Assembly: GCF_900107795.1 (NCBI RefSeq)
Contig: NZ_FNRL01000005.1
Span: forward strand, 63,821 to 127,820
Source of the DNA: Chitinophaga terrae (ex Kim and Jung 2007)
GTDB lineage: Bacteria > Bacteroidota > Bacteroidia > Chitinophagales > Chitinophagaceae
Length of the DNA stretch: 64,000 bases
Reading direction: 5' to 3'
Below are positions 41,927-50,788 of the stretch, piece after piece. Numbering within the stretch: position 1 is the stretch's first letter; each line of letters begins with the position of its first letter. Made by a program: the position numbers and the translations under genes. The notes under the pieces were generated by a model. The model was not told the origin of the DNA. It ran no database searches and saw nothing but the letters and a program-made list of their open reading frames with translations.

Positions 41927-44035
41927 ATGAAATACACTGCACTATTGATTTCCATAGTATTGCTTGCAGTTGCCTGTAAAAAAGACAAACCGCAACCGGC
42001 AGAGAACCACGATGCCGAAAACCTGGTAAAAGGCCTGAACGGGCAAGTAGCGAAAATAGATAGCCTTAGCAGCTTTGCCCCTTATTTGAAAGATCTTGAG
42101 TTAAACAATGCAGACGCTGCCCAGGGCGTAACCGTATTTGCGCCCGTGAATAGCGCATTTAATGACCCCGGTGGTCGTAAGGCGGCAGGGAATGGAGAAC
42201 TGCGCGAAGCGTTGCCCGACTCTACTGACGTTCAGGATTATGTGGTAAAAGGAATTATCAACACCAGCGCACTGACCAACAACGCGCATTTTACCACTCT
42301 TAACGGGAAAACGCTGACCATCACCAAAACAGGAGACGATCTCCGGGTGAACGGCGTGTTGCTGACAGGTAAGCAAGGGATCAGCGGCGATAAAACGATG
42401 ATCTATACCATTAACGGGCTTTTAAAGAAGAGTCCTTCGCTGGTTATCACCGTATGGGATGCTACGCAATGGTCTGCAACCCAACCCAGGGGAGCTGTGG
42501 CCGGCGGAGCCACAGTAGCGTTGTACCGTTCCCGTGAAGATTATGCAAGCAATGCACCAGCCTATACTGCAGAAACAGATCTCAACGGGAAAGCGAAGTT
42601 CAGCAAGGTTGATGCAGGTGTCTATTTTATTGTTGCCACCAAGGGAGATATGAGCAATATCCTCAAAGACAAAGGATTCTGGAACCCCCAACCAGTGGGT
42701 GGATTACTGGCCGGATATGGATTTGATTCGGTTTTCCAAACCACGGCCGAAGTAGCCGCCAGCCCACAGCAACCCAATGGCGCCCCAGGGAATTTCCGAT
42801 TATGGGATGCTAATGCAGATGGCCGTATCGATAACAATGATTTTGTGGCGTTACCATACACCTCGGTGAAGGCAGAACAAGGATTGACCGCTACCCGCGA
42901 TGTATTGATCGGCTATAGCAATAACAACAACCTGAAAACCATTCCCGACCTGTTAGCCGCTAAGGCATTGCTGCAGGGTTGCTACTCACTGGATGCTACC
43001 GCCTTTCTCAATTTTACAATGATGGACAGCTACCTGAGCGACAACGCAGATGCTACTGCCGCTAAATGGCAAGCGATAGACAATTTTACGTTTACCCCGC
43101 AGGAACCGATATTCACCAGCCTTTGGAACAGCGCCTACCTATCGGCATTACCACAGTTGAACAGGATAATAAGGGACGTACCGGGATTACCTGACGCCAC
43201 TGAAAAGGCAACTGTAATAGCGGAAGCCAAATACCTTCGCGCCTATATCTACCTCCAGTTGTTCACCTACTTTGGGAATGTCCCTATATTGAACGGTGTA
43301 GTGCTACCGCCAGACCTGTCGAATACCGATGGCCGCCAGAAAGCTTACCAGCAGGTAATGAAAGACCTGGACGAAGCCTCGACCGTATTGCCTGCCCAAT
43401 GGCCCCAGGATCAAGTTTTCAGGCCTACCAAAGGCGCTGTTACCGCACTCGCTGCCAGGACTGCGCTGGTGCAGAAGGATTATAAAAATGCCGCTATCTA
43501 TGCACAATCAGTGCTGAACAGTGGTAACTACCAACTACTCCCCTCTTATCTCAGTGTATTCACTACCGCGCCTAATGCGGAAGTGATCTGGGATCTTTCA
43601 GACAGGATGCAAATGCCCGAATTCAATGCTTATTTTATATATGGCGGTCTTCATGGCAACTCAGCTTCCAGCAGGTGCCCAACTATCAGGCTTGCGGAGA
43701 TGTACCTGATAGCTGCAGAAGGGCTGTTGGAACAGCCTGGGGGTGGGGTGACAGCCGACGTTGTAAACTATATCAACCGCCTGAGCCTGCGCCTGACAAG
43801 CAGCCAGGTTGTATCTACCAACAATACTATAGCCCAGGTAAGGAATGCATTAAGGAATATCTGGCAGCAGGAAATGCTCCGGGAAGGCAACCGCTTTGTG
43901 TGTTTGCAGCGTTGGGGAATGGCCCAGTTGATGCTCGGCGCGAAAGGCTACACCAGTCCTAAGAATGAATTGCTTCCTATACCGGCTGATTATATGAACT
44001 CGTATAGTGGTATGATGCAGAATGTAGGGTATTAG
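41927..44035 (+). CDS. FAS1 / EF-hand / SusD-like fusion lipoprotein
   Basis: 702 residues, lipid Cys at 17 (LLAVACKKDK). Residues ~30-170 are a fasciclin FAS1 domain (GVTVFAPVNSAFN, TTLNGKTLTITKTGDDLRVNG). Residues ~175-285 look like a Cna-B/Ig-like fold (GGATVALYRS, KFSKVDAGVYFIVATKG). An EF-hand/dockerin-like loop DANADGRIDNND sits near 305. From ~345 the chain is SusD-like (AEAKYLRAYIYLQLFTYFG, TIRLAEMYLIAAEGLLEQ, QQEMLREGNRFVCLQRWG). No SusC partner is adjacent. A surface adhesin/ligand-binding role is inferred. Confidence 0.88.
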   Translation: MKYTALLISIVLLAVACKKDKPQPAENHDAENLVKGLNGQVAKIDSLSSFAPYLKDLELNNADAAQGVTVFAPVNSAFNDPGGRKAAGNGELREALPDSTDVQDYVVKGIINTSALTNNAHFTTLNGKTLTITKTGDDLRVNGVLLTGKQGISGDKTMIYTINGLLKKSPSLVITVWDATQWSATQPRGAVAGGATVALYRSREDYASNAPAYTAETDLNGKAKFSKVDAGVYFIVATKGDMSNILKDKGFWNPQPVGGLLAGYGFDSVFQTTAEVAASPQQPNGAPGNFRLWDANADGRIDNNDFVALPYTSVKAEQGLTATRDVLIGYSNNNNLKTIPDLLAAKALLQGCYSLDATAFLNFTMMDSYLSDNADATAAKWQAIDNFTFTPQEPIFTSLWNSAYLSALPQLNRIIRDVPGLPDATEKATVIAEAKYLRAYIYLQLFTYFGNVPILNGVVLPPDLSNTDGRQKAYQQVMKDLDEASTVLPAQWPQDQVFRPTKGAVTALAARTALVQKDYKNAAIYAQSVLNSGNYQLLPSYLSVFTTAPNAEVIWDLSDRMQMPEFNAYFIYGGLHGNSASSRCPTIRLAEMYLIAAEGLLEQPGGGVTADVVNYINRLSLRLTSSQVVSTNNTIAQVRNALRNIWQQEMLREGNRFVCLQRWGMAQLMLGAKGYTSPKNELLPIPADYMNSYSGMMQNVGY

Positions 44036-44075
44036 GCGGATATTAAGACTTCTATATGCTAGGGATTCCGCAAAA

Positions 44076-44114
44076 TAAAAAAGGAGAAATCGAAATTTTC
44101 GGTTTCTCCTTTTT
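44076..44114. terminator. Bidirectional terminator between the SusD-like gene and tRNA-Gln
   Basis: Long inverted repeat AAAGGAGAAATCGAAA / TTTTCGGTTTCTCCTTT with T-runs at both ends. It can terminate the plus-strand SusD-like transcript and the minus-strand tRNA transcript. Confidence 0.75.
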
Positions 44115-44116
44115 CG

Positions 44117-44187
44117 TTGCCCGACCTGGATTCGAACCAAGACAAACAGAGTCAGAGTCTGTCGTACTACCATTATACTATCGGGCA
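44117..44187 (-). tRNA. tRNA-Gln (anticodon CTG)
   Basis: Minus-strand cloverleaf: acceptor TGCCCGA / TCGGGCA, anticodon stem ACAGA / TCTGT around loop CTCTGAC giving anticodon CTG, and a T arm with GGTTCGAATCC. CCA is not encoded. Reads CAG codons. A second Gln tRNA with anticodon TTG is at 62.3 kb. Confidence 0.95.
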
Positions 44188-44263
44188 AAGTCAATTTTGA
44201 CAGCGCAAATATACATAACTTCTTATAATATTCAATATCATAGGTTTTATGTAATTTTCCACA

Positions 44264-45112
44264 ATGCGAAAGATCGTTCTGTATATTACATTGTTGCTTG
44301 CTGTCAATACCTCCTCCGCTCAAACAGCAACACCCGAGATATTAGGCAACTTATCCGGCAAGCAGGTCACGGAAGCCTCCGGGATCGCCTCCAGTGTACC
44401 CCTGGCTGGGCACTACTGGACGCATAACGATAGCGGAAATGACCCGGAAGTTTTTCTGCTCGACAACCACGCTTCGCTGGTTGCAACTGTCTGGCTGAAA
44501 AATGCCAAGAACAGGGATTGGGAAGATATTGCAGAAGGCATAGGCCCCCAGACCGGTAAACACTATGTATACGTAGGCGATATCGGCGATAACCACGCTA
44601 TCCGGGATCATATCAGGATCTACAGGTTTCCCGAACCTTCAAAGGTTACACCCGGCTCATACATAAAATTAAAAGCTGACGAACTAAAACTGCGATATCC
44701 CGATGGCGCCAGGGATGCGGAAACACTAATGCTTGACCCGATCAGTAAACAATTGTACATAATCAGTAAACGGGAAAAAGAGGTCACCTTGTTTAAAACC
44801 AAACTGCTGTTCAACGATGGTGATAAAGCTACGCTGGAACCTTTGATCCAGTTGCCATACACCTGGGTAGTATCAGGCGATATCTCGAAAGATGGCCATC
44901 ATATCGTTATTAAAACCCTTACCAAGATCTATTACTGGCATCGCAACAAAGGCGAGTCGGTAGAAGAAGCGATGAAAAAACCTGCGAAAGAACTGCCATA
45001 CGTTGTAGAGAAACAGGGCGAAGGCATTACCATCACTCCCCGCAACAATGGCTATGTAACTATCAGCGAAGGAAAGAAAGCGCCTGTATATTTCTACAAG
45101 TGGAAATTCTAA
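44264..45112 (+). CDS. Secreted beta-propeller-like protein of unknown function
   Basis: 282 residues with signal peptide (IVLYITLLLAVNTSSAQ). The sequence has the pattern of a propeller: TEASGIASSVPLAGHYWTHNDSGNDPEVFLLD, DWEDIAEGIG, YVYVGDIGDNHAIRDHIRIYRFPEP, DAETLMLDPISKQLYIISKRE, and YVTISEGKKAPVYFYKW at the end. Similar proteins occur widely as conserved secreted proteins, some labelled phytase-like or PE-PGRS-like. No catalytic site is clear. Probably periplasmic, single-gene unit. Confidence 0.8.
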   Translation: MRKIVLYITLLLAVNTSSAQTATPEILGNLSGKQVTEASGIASSVPLAGHYWTHNDSGNDPEVFLLDNHASLVATVWLKNAKNRDWEDIAEGIGPQTGKHYVYVGDIGDNHAIRDHIRIYRFPEPSKVTPGSYIKLKADELKLRYPDGARDAETLMLDPISKQLYIISKREKEVTLFKTKLLFNDGDKATLEPLIQLPYTWVVSGDISKDGHHIVIKTLTKIYYWHRNKGESVEEAMKKPAKELPYVVEKQGEGITITPRNNGYVTISEGKKAPVYFYKWKF

Positions 45113-45416
45113 CATAATTACCAACCCCATTGCAATTTCCGGCAATTCTGCCGGCTGAAATGCCATTTCAGTAACTCCTCCTATACTTGTATAACGCTTC
45201 CAGCTAGTGTTAGCTGCCGCTAAACCCATCGATATACTATACCCTTAAACGAATAATTCAACATTGAAATATTCGTAGCAAAACTATTTTGATATGCCAA
45301 CACTTTACAGGTTCCAGTTTTTCCGAACGCGGGGAATACCCTTCCGGTAACGTAACAGAGAAAGATTGTGCAATACTACCTCAGAAAACCATTTTCATCA
45401 ATAACCTCATTCGCTC
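45113..45416. other. Intergenic region with two small back-to-back hairpins
   Basis: CCGGCA-ATTC-TGCCGG (45139-45154) is directly followed by CTGAAAT-GCC-ATTTCAG (45155-45171). Neither has a T-run, but together they may end the upstream transcript. Further on, ATTG, 18 bases and TATTTTGA form a weak promoter candidate for the FAD oxidoreductase gene. No gene seen. Confidence 0.5.
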
Positions 45417-47018
45417 ATGCAAAAGAAAGCAATTATCGTAGGCGCCGGCCCCGCAGGACTCACTGCTGCCTATGAATTATTACAACGCACAGATATAGTT
45501 CCCATTGTTTTGGAAAAGAGTACAGATATTGGTGGAATTTCCAAAACAGTGAATTACAAAGGAAACAGGATAGACATAGGCGGTCACCGTTTCTTTTCTA
45601 AATCAGACCGCGTAATGGACTGGTGGATGACAATGATGCCATTGGATAAAGAGGCGGCAGAAATTTTTTCCATCAGCTACCAGAATAAAACAAGGGAAGT
45701 AAAAGCCAAACGCCCCGAACCCACTTCCGATACGCTGGTAGCACAGGACCCCGACCTGATCATGCTGGTAAGAAAAAGGCTTTCACGCATCTATTTTCTT
45801 AAACAGTTCTTCACTTACCCTATTCAACTTTCTATAGAAACCCTGGGAAAATTAGGACTGGCGACCACCGTAAAGATTATGCTATCTTACCTCTATGCCC
45901 GGGCCTTCCCAAGAAAGGAGGAAAAAAGCCTGGAAGATTTCATGGTAAACAGGTTCGGTACAACCTTATATCATCTCTTCTTTAAAGACTATACGGAAAA
46001 GGTATGGGGCGTTGCCTGTAAAGATATTTCCGCCGAATGGGGCGCCCAACGCATTAAAGGCATCTCTATAGGCAAAGCCATTGCACATGCTGTTAAATCG
46101 GCCATTGATGCCGGCAAACCGAAAGACATTAAACAAAAAGGCGTGGAAACAAGCCTCATAGAAAAATTCCTGTATCCCAAGCACGGACCAGGACAGCTTT
46201 GGGAAGAAGTGGCCCGCCAGGTAACCGAAAAAGGCGGCACAGTACTGATGCAACATGATGTAATAAAGATACATACACAGGGCAACCAGGTAACGGGTGT
46301 AACGGCCCTCGACAGGGCAACCGGAGAAACAGTATTGCTGGAAGGCGACTATTTCTTCTCTACCATGCCTATGCAAGAACTGGTTGCAGATCTCGACGCG
46401 AATGTTCCTGCTAATGTAAAAGAAGTAGCCGCTGGCTTAATGTACCGCGACTTCGTAACCATCGGCATACTCCTGAAAAACCTAAGTCTTACCGATAAAA
46501 AAACAGGCGAACAACGACCTCCCAAACTGGAAGACACCTGGATCTATATCCAGGAGAAAGATGTAAAAGTAGGCCGGCTTCAATTATTCAACAACTGGAG
46601 CCCATATATGGTGAAAGACCCCAACACCACATGGGTAGGGATGGAGTATTTCTGCAACAAGGGCGATGAATTCTGGGAACAGCCTGATGATACCATCCGC
46701 ATCAAAGCAATCGAAGAACTCTGCAAGATAGGGTTGGCCCAACAATCGGACGTTTTAGACGCCACAGTTTTAAGAATGGAAAAAACATATCCCGCATATT
46801 TCGGAACCTACAACCGCTTCGACGAACTAAGGAACTATATTGATACGTTTGAAAACCTTTTCCTGGTTGGCCGCAACGGCATGCATAAATACAATAACTC
46901 TGATCACTCTATGTTAACTGCAATGGTTGCAGTAGATAATATTGAAGCGGGGATTGTAACGAAATCAAATATCTGGTCTATTAACACGGAACAGGAATAC
47001 CACGAAGAAAAAAAATAG
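45417..47018 (+). CDS. FAD-dependent oxidoreductase (amine oxidase / UDP-galactopyranose mutase-like)
   Basis: 533 residues. The FAD dinucleotide fold is at the very start ([18 protein letters not shown]), followed by [14 protein letters not shown] and the [13 protein letters not shown] motif seen in UDP-galactopyranose mutase-like and phytoene/protoporphyrinogen oxidase-like proteins. The C-terminal FAD contact is [32 protein letters not shown]. Cytoplasmic. In other bacteria such genes lie beside cell-surface glycan loci; here it is isolated, so the substrate is open. Confidence 0.87.
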   Translation: MQKKAIIVGAGPAGLTAAYELLQRTDIVPIVLEKSTDIGGISKTVNYKGNRIDIGGHRFFSKSDRVMDWWMTMMPLDKEAAEIFSISYQNKTREVKAKRPEPTSDTLVAQDPDLIMLVRKRLSRIYFLKQFFTYPIQLSIETLGKLGLATTVKIMLSYLYARAFPRKEEKSLEDFMVNRFGTTLYHLFFKDYTEKVWGVACKDISAEWGAQRIKGISIGKAIAHAVKSAIDAGKPKDIKQKGVETSLIEKFLYPKHGPGQLWEEVARQVTEKGGTVLMQHDVIKIHTQGNQVTGVTALDRATGETVLLEGDYFFSTMPMQELVADLDANVPANVKEVAAGLMYRDFVTIGILLKNLSLTDKKTGEQRPPKLEDTWIYIQEKDVKVGRLQLFNNWSPYMVKDPNTTWVGMEYFCNKGDEFWEQPDDTIRIKAIEELCKIGLAQQSDVLDATVLRMEKTYPAYFGTYNRFDELRNYIDTFENLFLVGRNGMHKYNNSDHSMLTAMVAVDNIEAGIVTKSNIWSINTEQEYHEEKK

Positions 47019-47031
47019 AAATAGAAATAAA

Positions 47032-47068
47032 AGGGTTAGCAGATCAAGGTCCCGGGTCTGTTAGCCCT
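47032..47068 (+). terminator. Hairpin after the FAD oxidoreductase gene
   Basis: Arms AGGGTTAGCAGA (47032-47043) and TCTGTTAGCCCT (47057-47068) pair over all 12 positions with two G-U pairs. It is followed by CCCCC rather than a T-run, so termination efficiency is uncertain. Confidence 0.45.
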
Positions 47069-47256
47069 CCCCCTTCTAAACCATGCGTTCTTCTTCATCG
47101 ACTTTGCAATTAACCCGAAATTTGCATGAAAGGCGATCATAAATTTATGGCCTCAATTATAACATCAAGGGGTATAGACGCCTTATAATTATCACCAGGT
47201 AAACTCATCCCTGATAAAAGAAAGTAAGTCAGTGTTAACAATCTTATGTACAAAAT

Positions 47257-47541
47257 TTATTCACATACCATTTCAAAAAACAGGTTATCCGGTGCGAGCA
47301 ACAGCAAGTCTTCCGCAGCTTTATAAGCATCTCCGCTAAAGAACCCGGAAGAAAAATCCCTGCTGTATTCTATTCTAGGTTGTACAGTATCAGGGGTCAG
47401 AAAAAAAGCATCTATTCCTAACAAAACGATTCTTTCTGCCTTACATGCTTCTACGAATGCCAGGGCCACATCCCTTGAATAAAGCACCAGGCCAGCCCTC
47501 CGCTCCCCCTTCTCCAAAAATGCAACCTCAACTTTGTTCAT
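47257..47541 (-). CDS. Small protein of unknown function
   Basis: 94 residues, soluble, alpha/beta (MNKVEVAFLEKGERRAGLVLYSRD, VEACKAERIVLLGIDAFFLTP, ending FFEMVCE). I do not recognise a family with certainty; the size and look resemble small immunity proteins of contact-toxin systems, but no toxin is nearby. It starts one base from the stop of the upstream single-pass membrane protein, so the two are co-expressed. Confidence 0.65.
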   Translation of the reverse strand: MNKVEVAFLEKGERRAGLVLYSRDVALAFVEACKAERIVLLGIDAFFLTPDTVQPRIEYSRDFSSGFFSGDAYKAAEDLLLLAPDNLFFEMVCE

Positions 47542-47542
47542 A

Positions 47543-48022
47543 CTATTCCTCTTTTAATCCCCAGTTCTGTATTACGCTATCTGCCTGCGGTTTAGTCATT
47601 TCCAGCGCCTGCCTGTTAAGCACAGAACTGTAATACTTACACTCCCAGCCTCCTTTATCGCCAAATTTATAACCAACGATCAGGCTTTCATGTTCCTTGC
47701 CTTTTATCTTCATATAAATATCCCCATCGTAAGTTATCTCCCCGTCGTCATTTACAATTACTGTTTTAGAACTCCTGAATGCCCCGGTATCAGGACTGAC
47801 AGGCGGATGCCAGTTCTTAGTTTCCGTATACCTGTCTTTCGTTTCCCAGTCAGCAGGCAAGGTAGCAATTCCAATACGCTTTCTTTCCTCATTAAACGCT
47901 GTTCCAAATTTCCTTCCCGGCGGAAATGCCCAATAATAAATCCTTTCCTGCGAAAATATTAACACGGCCGATAGTATAATAATCACCTGGTAATAATACT
48001 TACCCTTAAATTTCTTCAGCAT
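47543..48022 (-). CDS. Single-pass membrane protein of unknown function
   Basis: 159 residues from the ATG at 48022; a TTG start 13 codons earlier is less likely. One membrane segment at about 10-25 (YYYQVIIILSAVLIFS), then a periplasmic domain with FPPGRKFGTAFNEERKRIGI, a strand-rich middle (SKTVIVNDDGEITYDGDIYMKIKG) and NWGLKEE at the end. No family recognised. It forms an operon with the 94-residue protein downstream. Confidence 0.65.
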   Translation of the reverse strand: MLKKFKGKYYYQVIIILSAVLIFSQERIYYWAFPPGRKFGTAFNEERKRIGIATLPADWETKDRYTETKNWHPPVSPDTGAFRSSKTVIVNDDGEITYDGDIYMKIKGKEHESLIVGYKFGDKGGWECKYYSSVLNRQALEMTKPQADSVIQNWGLKEE

Positions 48023-48069
48023 CTTTAAATTGTTGATCCGGTATCGCTTTTTCCGGATCAATAATAAAC

Positions 48070-48110
48070 AAAAAACCCGGAAGGACTAGCAGTGTATTCG
48101 TCCTCCCGGG
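48070..48110 (-). terminator. Rho-independent terminator of the efflux operon
   Basis: Arms CCCGGAAGGAC (48076-48086) and GTCCTCCCGGG (48100-48110), one wobble pair, with six T on the minus strand after the stem. It lies 28 bases after the stop of the MFS gene. Confidence 0.75.
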
Positions 48111-48137
48111 GAAAAGTCCAAACCGTCCACACTTTTG

Positions 48138-49727
48138 TTAAGCAGGTCCCAGGCGCTTCGACCGCAGGTACACCACCGTTCTGTTAAGGTAAGGGAACAA
48201 GGCAATTAACAGCAGTGTTGCGATGATCAGGCAACTTATCAACTCATAGTAATCCATGGCAAAACGAAGTTGTCCCTGCCCGTTGACCGCTTTTATCAAT
48301 AACTTATCTGCGCCTTTGGCAGCACGACCCGCAGCCATTCCTTTTGCCTGCAGGTGATGCGCCTGTGTGCGCAGCGTTGTTTTCACTACAGGATCCAACC
48401 GGCTGAGATGGTCCTGGAACGCATTATAGTGACGACTCTTGCCGTACAGTTCAAAATAGTTGATCAGGCCAATGCTGACGCAAAATCCCAGGTACCTGAC
48501 GAGCAATCCCGTGGCAGCCGCCGAACTGCCTATAGCCACCGGCACAGATGAAATAATGTAAACAATAGTAGGCACCATGATCATCCCCACTCCCAAACCC
48601 TGCGCCAGCAGGGGGACAAAATAATTCCATTCATCTGCCTGCACATCAAACAAAAAATACATGCTCACATGAAAGCCCAGCAGGAAAAGGAAACCCGGGA
48701 CCCAAACACTGCGTATATGCTTCTTCTGCAGGATCATGCAACAGGCAACGATCACGCCTATAACCAAACCCGCCATGTTCAACAGGTTGATATACGATAT
48801 GTGCATCGGATCGAAGCCCAGTACGGTAGCATAGTAAGTATTAGTGATCCCCGATGCAAACCGGCATATATACATCACGAACAATACGATGAGGCCAATC
48901 CTGAAATTCCTGTACCTAAAGATCTGCAAATGCAGGTAAGGTCGACGCATCCTCCACTGCCGCAGCAGGTAGACAACTAATACCACGGCTATGGATATTA
49001 CGCTGTACCTGATCCGCACATCTTCCAGCCAGTAATACTCCTGCCCGTAAACCATAATATAACCGAGCAATACTAGAATAATGCTGTAAAGCGAAAAACT
49101 TTGCCAGTCGAGATTATACAAGGGAAACCTCACATTCAGTCTTACATTGTTCATTGTCAGCAACAACAGGAACAGGCAAGGCGCATAAGCAAACAAAGTA
49201 GCTTTATAAACAACGTTGAAATTATATGCGTCTATCAGGTCGGCTGTTACGAAATTATTGAACGGCAAGGCGCAGAGCAGGAAGCCAAAGAACACGGAGA
49301 AGCTGACTTCCCTGGCTCGTTCGCTCTGCAGGCGGGTAAACATCAATGACAGCGAGAGGTTCACAGTACAGGCAAACAACATGCCCTGCAGGAAACGAAC
49401 CGGGAAAAGTATATACAGCTCGTGTACAAAATAGCAGGTAAAACAGCTCAGCACCTGCAGGAAAGTGAAGATGATAAAATACTCCTTTGCTGCAATGAAT
49501 ACGAAGAAACGCCTTTCCAGGCTGTAAAACCCTACATAACCCGCGTAAAACAAGGCTACTGCAAACTGCATATCTGCCGGTTCGCTACCATAGAACCCCG
49601 CCGCTGCATTGACGTTGGCAAGCGGCAAAAAGAACAGTACAATACTGGGCAGGATGAGCAGGAAAAGACTGCACCTGATCAACCATTCCGGCGTCCATTG
49701 TTTGAAGATAGGAATCGCATTATCCAT
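48138..49727 (-). CDS. MFS drug efflux transporter, DHA2 (EmrB-like)
   Basis: 529 residues with about 14 hydrophobic segments, the DHA2 layout. Segments include FLLILPSIVLFFLPLANV, FLQGMLFACTVNLSLSLMF (motif C-like region) and QGLGVGMIMVPTIVYIISSVP. A ~50-residue hydrophilic loop (NAFQDHLSRLDP...AKGADKLLIK) precedes the last segment, as in EmrB. It works with the HlyD-type adaptor and TolC-type channel encoded upstream; the genes overlap by eight bases. Drug specificity cannot be read. Confidence 0.92.
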   Translation of the reverse strand: MDNAIPIFKQWTPEWLIRCSLFLLILPSIVLFFLPLANVNAAAGFYGSEPADMQFAVALFYAGYVGFYSLERRFFVFIAAKEYFIIFTFLQVLSCFTCYFVHELYILFPVRFLQGMLFACTVNLSLSLMFTRLQSERAREVSFSVFFGFLLCALPFNNFVTADLIDAYNFNVVYKATLFAYAPCLFLLLLTMNNVRLNVRFPLYNLDWQSFSLYSIILVLLGYIMVYGQEYYWLEDVRIRYSVISIAVVLVVYLLRQWRMRRPYLHLQIFRYRNFRIGLIVLFVMYICRFASGITNTYYATVLGFDPMHISYINLLNMAGLVIGVIVACCMILQKKHIRSVWVPGFLFLLGFHVSMYFLFDVQADEWNYFVPLLAQGLGVGMIMVPTIVYIISSVPVAIGSSAAATGLLVRYLGFCVSIGLINYFELYGKSRHYNAFQDHLSRLDPVVKTTLRTQAHHLQAKGMAAGRAAKGADKLLIKAVNGQGQLRFAMDYYELISCLIIATLLLIALFPYLNRTVVYLRSKRLGPA

Positions 49728-50784
49728 GATGCTGGTGTTTTGGCAGATAAACGTTAACGTTCATCCCTACCTTCAGTTTGTCTATTTCTTTACGCTGTCC
49801 ATCTACCCGGATGCGGACAGGTATACGTTGTACTATCTTCACATAGTTGCCGGTAGAGTTATCGGGAGGGAGCAGCGAGAAGCTGGAACCGGTGGCCGGC
49901 GAAAGACTGATGACGGTTCCCCTGAAAGTCTGACCCGGGTAGGCGTCCGCCACTATTTCCACGGTGTCTCCTATGGCCATATTGGCCACCTGCGTTTCCT
50001 TGTAGTTGGCAACTACCCATTTATCCGTTTCGTTGTTAACAATATAGGCAAGCACTTCACCGGCATCGATCATCTGGCCTACTTCCACCGTGCGGCGTCC
50101 CATACGGCCATCATAAGAAGCGGTGATCACTGTATAGCTGACATCCAGCTTATGCCTGTCGAGCAAGGCTTTCAGGCGTTTCAATTCCGCCTGTACCACC
50201 TCTTTTTCCGCGCGGACATCAGCGATACGCGAGCTGGCGGCATTGAAATTTTCTGTGGCAGTTTTGTATTCGCTGTTATTCACATCCAGCGTCGCCTGCA
50301 TGTTTTCCAGTTGCTGCCTGGTAGCTGCTTCTTCTTTATACATCTGTTGATAACGGTCGAAGTCCAGTTGCTGTTTCCAGACCTTTGCCCTGGCCCCGCT
50401 GATCTGCGCGCTGGCGGCGCCGGCGGTTCTTTCCAGCGTATGAATGTTGCTCTCCAGTACCTGCAGCTGCGCCTCTGCTTTACGTATAGCCGCTTCCGTT
50501 TGCTCCTGTTGCAACACGTACTCCCGGTTGTCGATGATCAGCAGAGTATCTCCCCGTTTGACCGGCTGATTTTCTTCAAACTTTACAGCTACAATAAATC
50601 CGCCTGCGCGGGAGATAACAGGGTTAACATATTCCTGCACCTGCGCATCATTTGTTTCTTCGAACCTGTAATAATGCCAGATTGTGTAGCCGCCCCAGAT
50701 GGCCAATGCGAGCACGATAAGCCCTGCCATCCAGCCTGTGATCCGGGTAATCAGTCTGTCTGTTACGATGTAATTCTTTTTCAT
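49720..50784 (-). CDS. HlyD/EmrA-type membrane fusion protein
   Basis: 354 residues from the ATG at 50784; a longer frame would run into the tolC-like gene. One membrane anchor (about 15-35), a lipoyl/barrel-sandwich half (VNPVISRAGGFIVAVKFEENQPVKRGDTLLIID), a coiled-coil hairpin (about 85-200), the second lipoyl half (ASYDGRMGRRTVEVGQMIDAGE), and a beta-barrel (VVANYKETQVANMAIGDTVEIVADAYPGQ). It bridges the MFS pump and the outer-membrane channel. Confidence 0.93.
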   Translation of the reverse strand: MKKNYIVTDRLITRITGWMAGLIVLALAIWGGYTIWHYYRFEETNDAQVQEYVNPVISRAGGFIVAVKFEENQPVKRGDTLLIIDNREYVLQQEQTEAAIRKAEAQLQVLESNIHTLERTAGAASAQISGARAKVWKQQLDFDRYQQMYKEEAATRQQLENMQATLDVNNSEYKTATENFNAASSRIADVRAEKEVVQAELKRLKALLDRHKLDVSYTVITASYDGRMGRRTVEVGQMIDAGEVLAYIVNNETDKWVVANYKETQVANMAIGDTVEIVADAYPGQTFRGTVISLSPATGSSFSLLPPDNSTGNYVKIVQRIPVRIRVDGQRKEIDKLKVGMNVNVYLPKHQHHG

Positions 50785-50788
50785 TTTA

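Noticed and set aside
44117..44187. tRNA-Gln as an integration site of a mobile element
   Set aside because: No integrase, no duplicated 3-prime tRNA fragment and no change in gene character were seen around either tRNA.
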